Below are positions 1-9,151 of a stretch of DNA of 39,011 nt, in pieces. Under the pieces are notes generated by a model. It saw only the letters and a list, made by a program, of their open reading frames with translations, was not told where the DNA came from and searched no databases. The translations under genes were made by a program, and so were the position numbers. Numbering within the stretch: position 1 is the stretch's first letter; each line of letters starts with the position of its first letter. The stretch comes from Candidatus Thermokryptus mobilis (GTDB lineage Bacteria > Bacteroidota > Ignavibacteria > Kryptoniales > Kryptoniaceae), in the NCBI RefSeq assembly GCF_900070205.1, contig NZ_FAOO01000017.1, positions 1 through 39,011 on the forward strand. The letters are read 5' to 3'.

Positions 1-2
1 CA

Positions 3-917
3 TTAAAACATAACAATTGCTAAAGCTATCGCCCCCATAACCCCAGCATCGTAGCCAAGCTCCGCCCTTACAACTTCCAAACCTTCATACACCTCACGCA
101 AAGTATAATATGACAACCTCTCCCTCAACGGCTCAACCAACAAACTCTCCGACACCTCAGCAACTCCACCACCAAGAATCACTTTCCTCGGATTAAATAA
201 ATTTACCGCAGCACCAATCGCAAATGCTAAACTATCAATGACCTCAAAGAGAATTTGCCTAGCTATAGCATTACCCTCTAAAGCAAGCTCAAAAATCTCT
301 TCACTTCTCATCGCCCTTCCAAATCGCTCACTCCCCTCACGCCCAATAGCACTCCCAGAAGCTAACGACTCCAAACAACCCCTCCTCCCGCAACTACAAA
401 CAGGGCCATCCAACTTAACAGTCATATGCCCTATCTCACCAGCCAAATTTCTCCAACCACGAACTAACCTCCCACCACTTATAACCCCACTACCAATGCC
501 CGTCCCAATGTTAACATATATCAAATCATCAATCCCTCTACCAGCACCAAAAACCCACTCCCCAAGCGCTCCAGCATTAGCATCGTTATCAACAACAACA
601 GAAACTCCAAAACGCCTCTCAAGCTCATCCCTTAAAGGAAAATTTTCCCACCCACGAACATGATGCGATAAATAAACAACCCCGCTCTCAAAATCAACCG
701 GCCCACCAAAACCAACACCTATCCTCTCAACACTAAAACCCCGCAACCTCGCCTCGTTAAACAAATCAACCAACATATCACAAATCACCTTAAACCCACC
801 CTCAGCCCCCGCACCACGATCAACTTGAACCCTTAATAACTTAACAATCTCCTCCCTATACAAACCTGCAGTCATCTTCGTCCCACCAACATCTACACCA
901 ATAACACCAACCTCCAT
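3..917 (-). CDS. ROK-family sugar kinase (glucokinase-like)
   Basis: Likely phosphorylates a hexose or amino sugar with ATP in the cytosol. The N-terminal phosphate-binding loop is GVDVGGTKM. The middle holds DNDANAGALGEW with the catalytic Asp, then a NIGTGIGSG loop, then GEIGHMTV and CSCGRRGCLE, the His and Cys set that binds structural zinc in ROK proteins. There is no N-terminal helix-turn-helix, so this is a kinase rather than a NagC/XylR-type repressor. About 304 residues is the usual length. I start it at the ATG at 917; an in-frame TTG at 923 would add two residues, but the AGGG upstream sits better for the ATG. It is complete, with its TAA at the window edge. It is separated from the catabolic island by the symporter remnant and may not belong to it. 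The sugar cannot be read from sequence. Confidence 0.9.
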   Translation of the reverse strand: MEVGVIGVDVGGTKMTAGLYREEIVKLLRVQVDRGAGAEGGFKVICDMLVDLFNEARLRGFSVERIGVGFGGPVDFESGVVYLSHHVRGWENFPLRDELERRFGVSVVVDNDANAGALGEWVFGAGRGIDDLIYVNIGTGIGSGVISGGRLVRGWRNLAGEIGHMTVKLDGPVCSCGRRGCLESLASGSAIGREGSERFGRAMRSEEIFELALEGNAIARQILFEVIDSLAFAIGAAVNLFNPRKVILGGGVAEVSESLLVEPLRERLSYYTLREVYEGLEVVRAELGYDAGVMGAIALAIVMF

Positions 918-940
918 ATCCAATCAATCCCTGTGTTTTT

Positions 941-946
941 ATTATA
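941..946 (-). promoter_or_regulatory. Possible -10 element of the ROK kinase
   Basis: On the minus strand a perfect TATAAT lies about 24 bases before the ATG of the ROK kinase. No good -35 hexamer sits 16-18 bases upstream; the region there is AT-rich, with TTTTGA at 15 bases. A short leader fits. Tentative. Confidence 0.35.
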
Positions 947-1210
947 TCTTAATGCAAGAGCTCAAAATTTTAAAATTTAAAACCAAACCTCATTAAAAAA
1001 ATAACACTACCTCGATCCAAATCACAAAACTCACCTAACCTCCAATCTAAAACCAAATGACACCAGGCTTCTTTTGCTAATAAATTTAATTTGGATAATA
1101 AATTTCCTCTCACCCTTTGAGTTATACGCAACATCAACTCCTCTCGCATTTCTCGTTTAAAGACCCGCAAAATCTCTGCAACCAAGTTTATCTATTTAAT
1201 CTTACATTAC

Positions 1211-1707
1211 ATGGAACTTTATAGAAAGATGAAAAAGTCAGCAACCGAACATGAACTCGTGCTTGTCGGAAGGATAGCGACATCCTTTATTGTAATCTCG
1301 GGTCTTCTATGGATTTTTACAAAGCCTCCAAGCCTATATCTCGCCACCAATAGCCTCACCCATAAGGTAAACGGAGCAGGAGAAATAGCATCCTTCATAA
1401 TCGGTTCTTTACTCGGCTTGCTGCGATTAACCCTTGAACTAATGCATAGCCATAGCGGTCTTTACAAGATCCAACACTTTTATGGATCATCAAGATCAAC
1501 TTCTTGCACTTTGCAATTTTTCCCTTTACCATCTCTTCAATTATATTTTTCACCGTGAGTTTAATGTTTGACAAAAAAGATGAAAAAATAAGCGAGTTCC
1601 TAATATCAAAGGATGTGTTAAAGCAAGCTAAAATAGATGAGTCAAATCTAATTCTATCCATCATACTTGCAATAATAATTGGACTCTTATGGATTATCTT
1701 CGCATAA
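1211..1707 (+). pseudogene. C-terminal remnant of a sodium:solute symporter (SSS), frameshifted
   Basis: Two plus-strand reading frames join into the tail of an SSS-family transporter. Frame one (1211-1492) reads ELYRKMKKSATEHELVLVGR followed by hydrophobic segments, KVNGAGEIASFIIGSLLGLL and YKIQHFYGSS, all typical of the last third of SSS carriers. After YGSS, around 1492, the match continues in another frame as INFLHFAIF and runs to a last hydrophobic helix ending WIIFA at the stop at 1705-1707. Losing one base near 1493 would explain the switch. The first two thirds of the gene are missing: nothing upstream of 1211 in any frame continues the match. It is not a piece of the intact SSS gene at 12320-14230, which has a different C-terminus. 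A non-functional remnant; family assignment is from recalled SSS tail patterns. Confidence 0.75.
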
Positions 1708-1720
1708 ATATTTCGTACCC

Positions 1721-3154
1721 TTATTTCTTCGTATATCCCTTTCTTGCAATCTGAAAAATTTTCGCATAAACCTTATCCCGAGGCACACATCCAGCTGGAA
1801 ATTGACCGAGTTCATTATGTTTTGAACGCATCAAATTTGTGCAATGACTTATCGTAATACAAACTTTTGATGGATTTAATTTCCCATACCTTTTTAGATC
1901 AAGAAAGAAATCGGGATAAGCAAGTGCTCCCCTGCCAACGCCGACTATAGAAACCCTTTGCTCTTTAATGTTCGCTTCCGCTGCGTAGACAAAAAACTCA
2001 CGGAGATAGCTATACCCCGTCCCGACAATTATAACATCACTACCAACAGCATTTTTTACCTCTGAAGTAAGCTTAAAATGCCTCGCTACACCAAAAAGGG
2101 GTTGTTCAGGTTGTTTATATCCATCAATAGGGGGTGTTTCAAACGGTCTTCCTATATGTGGATTATAATAAGGGCTTCCCATTGAAATGTTAATTAACTT
2201 AACACCCATAGAGGCAAGGATTTTGATTAACTCTATCGGCTCTGTTAAATCAGGTTCAAGCGGATTATCTTCCTTCACCCCAAAACCATACAGATAAGGC
2301 ACAGGATAATTAACTGGTTTCCCAATTCCATTTATATCTTTAAGAAAAGGTATGCAATCAAAAACATTTATACGCGACGCGACTTCAATTTTATCGCCAA
2401 GTTCCGATTTTATCTTACGGACGACATTTCTTATAAACCTCGTTCGGCTTAAAAAATCACCTCCATACTTTCCATCCCTTGTCCTCCCTGCAAGAAGCTC
2501 GTTTAAAAGATATGTATGACACTGTTTAATATCCACAAATTGAAACCCCGCCTCAAAAGCAAGCTTAGCACATTTTACAAACTTATCCTCAAGTCGTTCA
2601 AGGTAATCATCAGATACAACAGGATAATTTTTATCAATTGGAATTTTTTTTTCTTTATCAATGTAAGTCAAACTATCTACAACTGGATTATGAAATGCTA
2701 TGATTGGCCTTTTGTAACTCCATCTACCTGAATGTGTTAGTTGAATTCCTATTACAAGGTCTGAGTCATCGCCCCAGATTTCTCTATGGGCTTTCCTTGC
2801 TTTCTGGACAAGAAGTGCAAATTCTTTTAAGTTTTTTTCATTTAAAAGAAGTTGTCTTGGATTTGCCCTCCCCTCTTCAACTACCGCCGTTGCCTCACCC
2901 CATACCAACTTTGCCCCACCACCCCCAAATCTTTCCCACCTTCTAAATGTAAGCTCATCTGGCTTACCATCCAATGTCCCATCACAACCCTCCATCGGAT
3001 GAACGGCAAATCTATTACCTATTACCAACCGACCTACTTTGATCGGCTTAAAAACCTCACTAAGATTTTCATCAAACTTTATGATCTCATCAAGCCCAAG
3101 ATGTTTAACCTCAGATTTAAGTTCATCAATAGTCCTGAACCTAAAGAATCTCAT
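1721..3154 (-). CDS. Old-yellow-enzyme-like NADH:flavin oxidoreductase, TIM-barrel only
   Basis: Predicted cytosolic FMN enzyme that reduces an activated C=C bond or runs the reverse reaction. OYE hallmarks are present: NRFAVHPMEG near the N-terminus, IQLTHSGRW, then NELLAGRTRDGKYGGDF, the family's R-x-D-x-YGG segment. A C-terminal Cys set (VCITISHCT, then AGCVPRD about 15 residues on) resembles the iron-sulfur region of the 2,4-dienoyl-CoA reductase/2-enoate reductase branch, but the FAD/NAD(P) domains of those long enzymes are absent; 477 residues is barrel plus cluster region. Its ATG overlaps the stop of the GH15-like gene by 4 bases (ATGA), so it is translationally coupled as the last gene of the 12-gene operon. 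Substrate unknown; an unsaturated or keto sugar acid is a guess from context. No clear terminator follows. Confidence 0.85.
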   Translation of the reverse strand: MRFFRFRTIDELKSEVKHLGLDEIIKFDENLSEVFKPIKVGRLVIGNRFAVHPMEGCDGTLDGKPDELTFRRWERFGGGGAKLVWGEATAVVEEGRANPRQLLLNEKNLKEFALLVQKARKAHREIWGDDSDLVIGIQLTHSGRWSYKRPIIAFHNPVVDSLTYIDKEKKIPIDKNYPVVSDDYLERLEDKFVKCAKLAFEAGFQFVDIKQCHTYLLNELLAGRTRDGKYGGDFLSRTRFIRNVVRKIKSELGDKIEVASRINVFDCIPFLKDINGIGKPVNYPVPYLYGFGVKEDNPLEPDLTEPIELIKILASMGVKLINISMGSPYYNPHIGRPFETPPIDGYKQPEQPLFGVARHFKLTSEVKNAVGSDVIIVGTGYSYLREFFVYAAEANIKEQRVSIVGVGRGALAYPDFFLDLKRYGKLNPSKVCITISHCTNLMRSKHNELGQFPAGCVPRDKVYAKIFQIARKGYTKK

Positions 3155-5379
3155 ATCACTGATAACTTTATTTTAATTTTGCCCTTGAAATAAGGTAAAA
3201 CCAATGCACCATTTTTCATCTCAACCCTCTTATCATCAACGATTGCAGAAATGTCCTTACCCCTTTCAATCGTTAATTTCATCTCCATCTCTCGGACTTT
3301 AACATTTACATCAACAAAATTTAAATTTTTTAAAAGCGATGGTCTTATGACAAGATTCTCAATTTCAGGTCTAATTCCAACGATATGGTGGATTACAAGA
3401 GCGACGAGCTCAGCCCAAGTCCAACCGACAACGCCAACAGGAGGAAGAGGCGGGGTTAAATGTTCAACAGAATAATATTCAAACCATCCCCCTGATTTCC
3501 CGCCACTTATATTGTGAAGCCAATTAAGAACCCGCCATACCTTATCATATTCTTTCATCTCTATATACGCTCTTGCTACAAGCAATGAAGCAAGAGGCCA
3601 AGGACCTGGTGGTTGCGGTTCGCTTGAACTATCATACCTTTCATAACCCCCATAATTCCAACGCTGATTCCACAAATTCTCAACCCTTTCAAGTGTACCA
3701 ATACAGATATCATCTATAGGTTCAACTAATCCATAGATAATCGGTAAAACCTCAGAGACATCCGGCTCTGAAGACGGATTTGCCTCTGTTGAAATCGGTG
3801 AGTTTGCCGGCATCCTACTTCTATCAGGAGGTATAAAATACCTCTGCCATTCGCCATTGACTTTTCTACGCTTTATAAAAAATCTTTTCCCGCTTTCCTC
3901 ACTAAAAGTTAAAAACTTCAACATTGAATTTTTTATCTCCGTTGATGCTGAAGCCCAACGCCGTGCAAATCCACTCTTACCCAACTTTTTCGCAAGCTCT
4001 GACGCCTTCTCAAGCCCAATTGAAACCCAAAATTGATAAGCAAGTTCATATCCATCCTCAACCCCAAATGCATCAGTTCTCTCCCAAAATTCCCTTTTGT
4101 TTCTCAAAAGTTTGGTCGTTTTGTCCCAAAAAACATCTTTAAGCGGAAATTCCGCAACAAGTTCAACCTTATCCCAATATCTTTTAACAATCTCAAAATC
4201 CCCAGTCCAACACACATACGACCAAAGGGCATATAAAAGTTCTCCATTCTGATCAAGTTCCGTAAGCTCATACCCAAACCATCTACTTGATTCAATCGTT
4301 TGTCCTTCAGGACCAACAAACCTTTCTAACATCTTTATCAACATTATCCTCGCTTCATCAAAAAAACCACACATCAATAAACCGATCAAAAACATTGAAT
4401 CATCCCTAACCCACTCCATATTGTATTGCCAAATTCCAGAATCCCTTCTCCCGCTTTTTGAAACTGTTGATTTCAAACAAACTTTAGACACATTGAACAA
4501 AGAGTTTAACACCTCATTATCGCTTTCCATCTCTGTTTTATCTATCCAAAAATCTCTCGTTTTGTCAATTAATGTTAAGAAATTTCTCCGAGACCTTTTT
4601 ATCTGCACATCTTCTTTATCCCCTAACGAATAAATATAAACCACCTCTTTCTCCGCCCCCCTCAAATCTACCCATAAATCATATCTACCCAATGTCCTGA
4701 CATTTTCCGAAAGAGTTCCAAGTTTCAAAATGGTCCATCCTTTTGCAACCACAACTTTATCTTTATTATCATCCGTGTAAATCTCATCAAACAAGGCGAA
4801 GTTGGGATAAAGTTGAAGCCGAAGTGAAATCGGAATCTCAAAACTCGTTTTATTTGTAACCCTTATATTTCTGAACAAAATTTTCCCCTTGACTGGGACG
4901 AAAAATCTCTCTTCAACATCAAGCTTTTCATTCCCCCAAATTAATCTAACCATTGGAAACCCAGAGTTAAAGTCCCAGGATATTGACTTAAAATTACTTC
5001 TGTCAATAGAAAAGAATTCATCCCCAAACCTAACCACCAGTTTAGTGTTCTCAAAACCACGCTCAGGATGATAAAGAAATGTCCCCCATTTCCTTGTAAA
5101 TCTCTCCGCATCCCATAAGGTTAGACCAAAAAATGAACCCCCAGCATCCGCATCAAAACATAGCTGAACAACAGCAATTATTTCACCATTACCGAGAAAA
5201 AAGTATTCAACCCCGGGCAAAGTGGTGATGTAATCTGGATGAAGTTTCTGGGTATTAAATTTTTCAAATGGCTTACCTGAATTAGATGAATCTCTTACCC
5301 CATATGCAGGATTAAATCTAAAATAAGCCAATTGTGATAAAATAGCTGGAACAGTTGTCAAAAATTCCCTTCTTTTCAT
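3151..5379 (-). CDS. Tat-exported GH15-like six-hairpin glycosidase
   Basis: Probably an exported hydrolase acting on glycan ends. The N-terminus MKRREFLTTVPAILSQ carries a twin-arginine-type motif (RREFL) before a weakly hydrophobic stretch, suggesting Tat export in folded form. A beta-sandwich-like region (about 50-270) precedes an (alpha/alpha)6 barrel (about 285-665), with WVRDD at 323-327 and ELDQNGELLYALW later, as in GH15 glucoamylases and related six-hairpin enzymes. A Pro-rich W/G segment and a short beta tail close it. At 742 residues it is longer than simple GH15 catalytic domains, consistent with the added N-terminal sandwich. It lies 24 bases downstream of the propeller gene and overlaps the flavoprotein gene by 4 bases. 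Family level only; the GH number and substrate are not certain. Confidence 0.7.
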   Translation of the reverse strand: MKRREFLTTVPAILSQLAYFRFNPAYGVRDSSNSGKPFEKFNTQKLHPDYITTLPGVEYFFLGNGEIIAVVQLCFDADAGGSFFGLTLWDAERFTRKWGTFLYHPERGFENTKLVVRFGDEFFSIDRSNFKSISWDFNSGFPMVRLIWGNEKLDVEERFFVPVKGKILFRNIRVTNKTSFEIPISLRLQLYPNFALFDEIYTDDNKDKVVVAKGWTILKLGTLSENVRTLGRYDLWVDLRGAEKEVVYIYSLGDKEDVQIKRSRRNFLTLIDKTRDFWIDKTEMESDNEVLNSLFNVSKVCLKSTVSKSGRRDSGIWQYNMEWVRDDSMFLIGLLMCGFFDEARIMLIKMLERFVGPEGQTIESSRWFGYELTELDQNGELLYALWSYVCWTGDFEIVKRYWDKVELVAEFPLKDVFWDKTTKLLRNKREFWERTDAFGVEDGYELAYQFWVSIGLEKASELAKKLGKSGFARRWASASTEIKNSMLKFLTFSEESGKRFFIKRRKVNGEWQRYFIPPDRSRMPANSPISTEANPSSEPDVSEVLPIIYGLVEPIDDICIGTLERVENLWNQRWNYGGYERYDSSSEPQPPGPWPLASLLVARAYIEMKEYDKVWRVLNWLHNISGGKSGGWFEYYSVEHLTPPLPPVGVVGWTWAELVALVIHHIVGIRPEIENLVIRPSLLKNLNFVDVNVKVREMEMKLTIERGKDISAIVDDKRVEMKNGALVLPYFKGKIKIKLSVI

Positions 5380-5403
5380 AATACTTTTAACACCTTTAAT
5401 TTG

Positions 5404-6423
5404 CTATTCTATATGGACAGTCCAAACAATCGCCCCTTTAAGTCCAGAATGTCTCCAAGTTTTTCCACCGTCCGCACTTATAAAAACACCACCATCAATC
5501 GTTCCAATAACAATGAAATTAGGTTTATCTGGATGAACAGCTATTGAATGTATAGAGTTAAAACCATCAAGACCTTTTTCTGAACATTTCCATGTTTCTC
5601 CACCGTCGTTGGATACACATATCCCCGTTTTAAAGCCGGCTGAATATATAACCTTATCATTTTTCGGATCAAATGCAATCGTGTAAATTGTGAGCGAGGT
5701 CAATCCATCGTTAACTTTTTTCCATGATTTCCCACCATCGCTTGATTTAAAGATACCATCACTCTCCGTTCCAGCAAATAAAACATCCGAATTGTGAGGA
5801 CTCTGAACAAGCACCCTTATGCCGATGCCTTTCAAGGCTAATGCCTTCCATCTTTCGCCTCTATTCAAACTCTCATAAATTCCATCTTCAGTTCCAATTA
5901 AAATTCTGCTCGGATTCCCCCTGTCAATCACAATTGAGCTAACAAATGTTGACGATGTCGTCCCAGTTTCCTCGGGCTTTATACCATCATTTTTCTCCTC
6001 CCAACTCCACCCAGAATCCACCGATTTAAATACACCATAAGGCGTGGCAATGAAAATTTCATTCTTATTCTCTGGATGAATAACGACTCTTAAAACCTCA
6101 GTCACCCTCCAATCAGTCATAATTCTCCATGTTTCACCGCGATCGGTTGATTTAAGAACACCATTTCCAGCCGTCAAATACAGAACTTCACCCTTTGAAT
6201 TTGGTTCAATAGCAATTGAGGTCGCTTTTATATTTCCCCACCCCTTGTGAATCCAAAAATTTCCATCATCTGAAGAGATGAACAATCCAGAAAGCGAATT
6301 ATCCGCACCAACTATCATTTTCCCACTTATCAAAACAACCGCATAAATTTTCCTTTCACTCAACGCAGTGGAATAATTTAATAAGATACAAAACAAAAGA
6401 AATAAAAATTTAAATCCTCTCAT
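5404..6423 (-). CDS. Secreted beta-propeller with seven Asp-box (BNR) repeats
   Basis: The first 20 or so residues (MRGFKFLFLLFCILLNYSTA) are a Sec signal peptide. The mature part has seven Asp-box motifs of the S/T-x-D-x-G-x-T/S-W type at regular spacing: SDDGNFW, STDRGETW, SVDSGWSW, SLNRGERW, SSDGGKSW, SNDGGETW and SADGGKTW. Seven boxes in about 300 residues fit a seven-bladed propeller like the VPS10/sortilin or Ycf48 type. The fourth box has Asn instead of Asp. No sialidase FRIP motif or arginine triad is evident, so I do not call it a sialidase; a carbohydrate-binding or scaffolding role is as likely. No T9SS C-terminal domain is seen. It overlaps the preceding gene by ATGA, so both exported proteins are made together. 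Confidence 0.8.
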   Translation of the reverse strand: MRGFKFLFLLFCILLNYSTALSERKIYAVVLISGKMIVGADNSLSGLFISSDDGNFWIHKGWGNIKATSIAIEPNSKGEVLYLTAGNGVLKSTDRGETWRIMTDWRVTEVLRVVIHPENKNEIFIATPYGVFKSVDSGWSWEEKNDGIKPEETGTTSSTFVSSIVIDRGNPSRILIGTEDGIYESLNRGERWKALALKGIGIRVLVQSPHNSDVLFAGTESDGIFKSSDGGKSWKKVNDGLTSLTIYTIAFDPKNDKVIYSAGFKTGICVSNDGGETWKCSEKGLDGFNSIHSIAVHPDKPNFIVIGTIDGGVFISADGGKTWRHSGLKGAIVWTVHIE

Positions 6424-8186
6424 TGTATCGCTTGCGTTTCTTCTATTGTTAATTTATTAAAGTTGAGCACCCTTTTTTTGCCTTTGTAGTTTATTTCAAT
6501 CACTTTACTTTTTAAATCAGACCTCGCAAATCTCCCGTCAAACAAACCCCAATTAAGCTTATACTCAACCCCATCAACATATCTGCTCCCAAAATAACCA
6601 AACCTCATCTCAAATCCCCTTATCCCTTTATATCTTACCTCAAATATATCAAAGTCAAAATCAACCTCTGAGCTCTTCAAACCCTCCCTGAACCTATCAA
6701 AATCCCCAAACTCATCGCTATCCCCAACCTCAATTATCAAACAAATTTTATCACCATACACCCTAAATCTATAACATGTCTCCTCCAACTTCAGCTCATA
6801 CACCCCCCCTAACACCCTGATCCCAAAGTATCCATTCTCAACTTTACCTATCACCCAACCAACTGTATCTATCTCAAATCTATCAACACCTCTTGGAATG
6901 AAGATATTAACATGTCTATATTTCTCCCCCTCAACCATCTCAAAAAGACCATATAAAACTATTAAACTACCGCGATATTGAAATATACGCTCATACGGTG
7001 AAGACGATGTCCACTTGTCGGGGCTTCTATAAACTTTATGAGCTCTGTCAACAAGCTCAGGTAAAATTTTTACCTCCTCAGGGAAAAACATCCCAAGCTC
7101 AATCTCAGAAAAGTAAGGATGAACCGAAAAAATTGTCAAGCCATTTGAAAATGTTATATCCCAACTGTGTTGTTGAATCGGTTGCAATATTCCCCCCTGC
7201 AAGCTCCCAACACAATAATTCCTTGTCATATATGTATACTTATAAACAGCAGGATTTCTTTCCCTACCATATCTTATAACATTTCTAACCCTTTTCCTTT
7301 CCTTATGCTCATAGGGAAACTGCCTATCTGTAGCTATATAGCGAATCACATCGGGAAGCTTAAATTTGCTCAAAGCACAAAAAATAACGGCATTTTTCCT
7401 CATTGACCTTGGATCAAACTCCGTTTCACCAAAATACAAATAACCTATCGCCTGAGATTGCGCTTGAATCGGATTAACAGCAAGCTCCGGATAATCCCTG
7501 CTATGCGCTCCACAATAGCAACCCTTAAGATATTCAACAGCATAATCAAAAAGTATATATTCAAGCATCATCTGAGCCATCTTTTTCATCAATGTATCTT
7601 GAGCAAAATCATAAAGCAAACAAAGTGGTGGAACAAAAGTAATTATATACGTTGGGGAGTCAAACTCCATCTGACCGAATGAAGTTGTCCCATCAACCCA
7701 ATAATTAATATACTCGCTTGCCTCACGGAAGTTTTCAGATGATGTCTTCAAGTTTGACCAAATCTCATTTTCCCATTCCTGTGAAATCAAATACCAAGCA
7801 ACATAATACATCAGCCAGTGATTTTCCGTATCACCACGATATATCGTCCTCGTCTTGAAAACATTCTTTATCTTATCGCGATACTCAAAAGGAAGATTTT
7901 CCTTACAATGTAAATAAAGCCCTATCAATTGATAAGCAAAAAACATATCACCAATCCCTGGATTTTGAATAAGCGAGTCAAGATAAGGTAATAAAATTTT
8001 AACTTCCTTACTGAATTTTATCTTCGCGGTTAAAATAAAAAAATCAACTTTATCTTTACCCAATTGAACCGAATCAACATAAAACTTCAAAATTTTCTCC
8101 CTGCGCAATTCAAATTCACTTGTGAAACTCTCACTTTGATTTAGCGATTGAATCAAAAAAACAAAGATCAAAAAAACTCTCCTCAT
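6420..8186 (-). CDS. Secreted alpha/alpha-toroid plus beta-sandwich protein, polysaccharide-lyase-like
   Basis: Signal peptide at residues 1-20, then an all-helical half (to about 300) rich in aromatic residues and a beta-rich second half. ENHWLMYY (121-128) resembles the Asn-His helix of (alpha/alpha) polysaccharide lyases, and CGAHSRDY near residue 225 and IQQHSWDITFSNG further on supply more His, Asp and Tyr in likely cleft positions. This two-part build is that of heparinase/alginate-lyase-type enzymes, but I do not recognise the exact family. Periplasmic or extracellular by its signal. It overlaps genes on both sides by 4 bases, between the Gfo/Idh/MocA oxidoreductase and the propeller. 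It could instead be a glycosidase with the same fold. Confidence 0.6.
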   Translation of the reverse strand: MRRVFLIFVFLIQSLNQSESFTSEFELRREKILKFYVDSVQLGKDKVDFFILTAKIKFSKEVKILLPYLDSLIQNPGIGDMFFAYQLIGLYLHCKENLPFEYRDKIKNVFKTRTIYRGDTENHWLMYYVAWYLISQEWENEIWSNLKTSSENFREASEYINYWVDGTTSFGQMEFDSPTYIITFVPPLCLLYDFAQDTLMKKMAQMMLEYILFDYAVEYLKGCYCGAHSRDYPELAVNPIQAQSQAIGYLYFGETEFDPRSMRKNAVIFCALSKFKLPDVIRYIATDRQFPYEHKERKRVRNVIRYGRERNPAVYKYTYMTRNYCVGSLQGGILQPIQQHSWDITFSNGLTIFSVHPYFSEIELGMFFPEEVKILPELVDRAHKVYRSPDKWTSSSPYERIFQYRGSLIVLYGLFEMVEGEKYRHVNIFIPRGVDRFEIDTVGWVIGKVENGYFGIRVLGGVYELKLEETCYRFRVYGDKICLIIEVGDSDEFGDFDRFREGLKSSEVDFDFDIFEVRYKGIRGFEMRFGYFGSRYVDGVEYKLNWGLFDGRFARSDLKSKVIEINYKGKKRVLNFNKLTIEETQAIQ

Positions 8187-9151
8187 ACCCTAACTGCGGT
8201 TTTCTTAGCGATTGATTCAATCATTGCCTCAACAACCTTTAAATTTTTCATACCGATATAACCATCAACTTCAGGGTTTCTTCTGTGGATTACGCACTCA
8301 GCAAACTCACTCACCTCTTCAAGATAACTATCAATATCCTCCACTAAGATGAAAACCTCCGGCTTATCTTTATCCCCTTGCCAAAGTTCAACCCTATCAA
8401 CATAGCAATTCATAAAAGCATCCGTTCCATAAATTTTAAATTCATAGGCGTCCCCCGTAACATAAGAGCTTGAAAGAACACCTATAACACCACTTGAAAG
8501 TTTGAGCGCCGCTATTACCGTATCTTCAACCTTTAAAACCGACTTTCTCCCGTGAGCAAAAACATCGGTTATCTCACCGAGCAAATAATAAATCACATCA
8601 ACGAAATGAATCCCAAGTTGAGTCATGGGCAAAAGTGGACATTTGCTTTTATCCGCTTTCCATCTTGGAAAACGACCAAGCCCAGTTTTCATAGATATAT
8701 TGGCTTCAAAAAAAATAACCTTACCAAGTTTCCCGCTATCCAAAATTTCCTTTGCTTTCCTAAAAACCTTCCGCTTTCTTGTATTGTGCCCAACTTGAAG
8801 GATTAATTTTTCAGACCTTGCTAACCTCACAAGCTTTCTCGCTTCATCAACTTTAACGGTGATCGGTTTTTCAATGAAAACATCCTTACCTTTTTTCAAT
8901 GCCTTATACGCCTGCTCAAAATGTAAGTGATTTGGCGTTGCAATGATAACCGCATTTATATCACGAAGTTCAAGAAGTTCATCATAATTTGAAAATTTTT
9001 CACATCCAAACTCCTTAGATGCTTCCTCAGCTAAACTTTTATTAATATCGTAAACAGCAACAACATTAATTCGGGGACACAATTTAACAGCTTTTCTTAT
9101 CGTCAAGCCATGACCTCCAACTCCAACGAGCGCAACATTAACCTTTTTCAT
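8183..9151 (-). CDS. Gfo/Idh/MocA-family NAD(P)-dependent oxidoreductase
   Basis: Cytosolic dehydrogenase of a sugar, sugar acid or inositol-like substrate. The N-terminal Rossmann motif VALVGVGGHG and the acid ending strand two (VYDINK) suggest NAD preference. ATPNHLHFEQA and the family signature EKPITV follow, with the Lys that lies in the active site. HNTRKRK and GIHFVDVIYYL make up the C-terminal alpha/beta domain, the latter carrying the usual catalytic-region His. 322 residues is near normal. It lies directly downstream of the TIM-barrel isomerase with a 4-base overlap, a pairing common in inositol and rare-sugar catabolism, so the two probably act in sequence. Substrate not determined. 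Confidence 0.92.
   Translation of the reverse strand: MKKVNVALVGVGGHGLTIRKAVKLCPRINVVAVYDINKSLAEEASKEFGCEKFSNYDELLELRDINAVIIATPNHLHFEQAYKALKKGKDVFIEKPITVKVDEARKLVRLARSEKLILQVGHNTRKRKVFRKAKEILDSGKLGKVIFFEANISMKTGLGRFPRWKADKSKCPLLPMTQLGIHFVDVIYYLLGEITDVFAHGRKSVLKVEDTVIAALKLSSGVIGVLSSSYVTGDAYEFKIYGTDAFMNCYVDRVELWQGDKDKPEVFILVEDIDSYLEEVSEFAECVIHRRNPEVDGYIGMKNLKVVEAMIESIAKKTAVRV

Noticed and set aside
970-1185. Minus-strand 71-residue frame upstream of the ROK kinase
   Set aside because: No recognisable domain, no ribosome site, and it ends inside the likely promoter region of the ROK gene. Could be a small unknown protein, but nothing supports it.
2400-2960. Plus-strand frames opposite the OYE-like gene, and the many similar frames opposite other genes
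   Set aside because: They mirror strong minus-strand coding frames, have no domains, and disappear as shadows.
1721-3154. Loss of a cluster Cys in the OYE-like protein (C-x5-C instead of C-x2-C-x2-C)
   Set aside because: I recall relatives with the same C-x5-C plus GC pattern, so this is probably a normal subfamily trait rather than a defect.
5404-6423. Sialidase function for the Asp-box propeller
   Set aside because: Asp-boxes alone do not indicate sialidase; no FRIP motif or arginine triad is visible.
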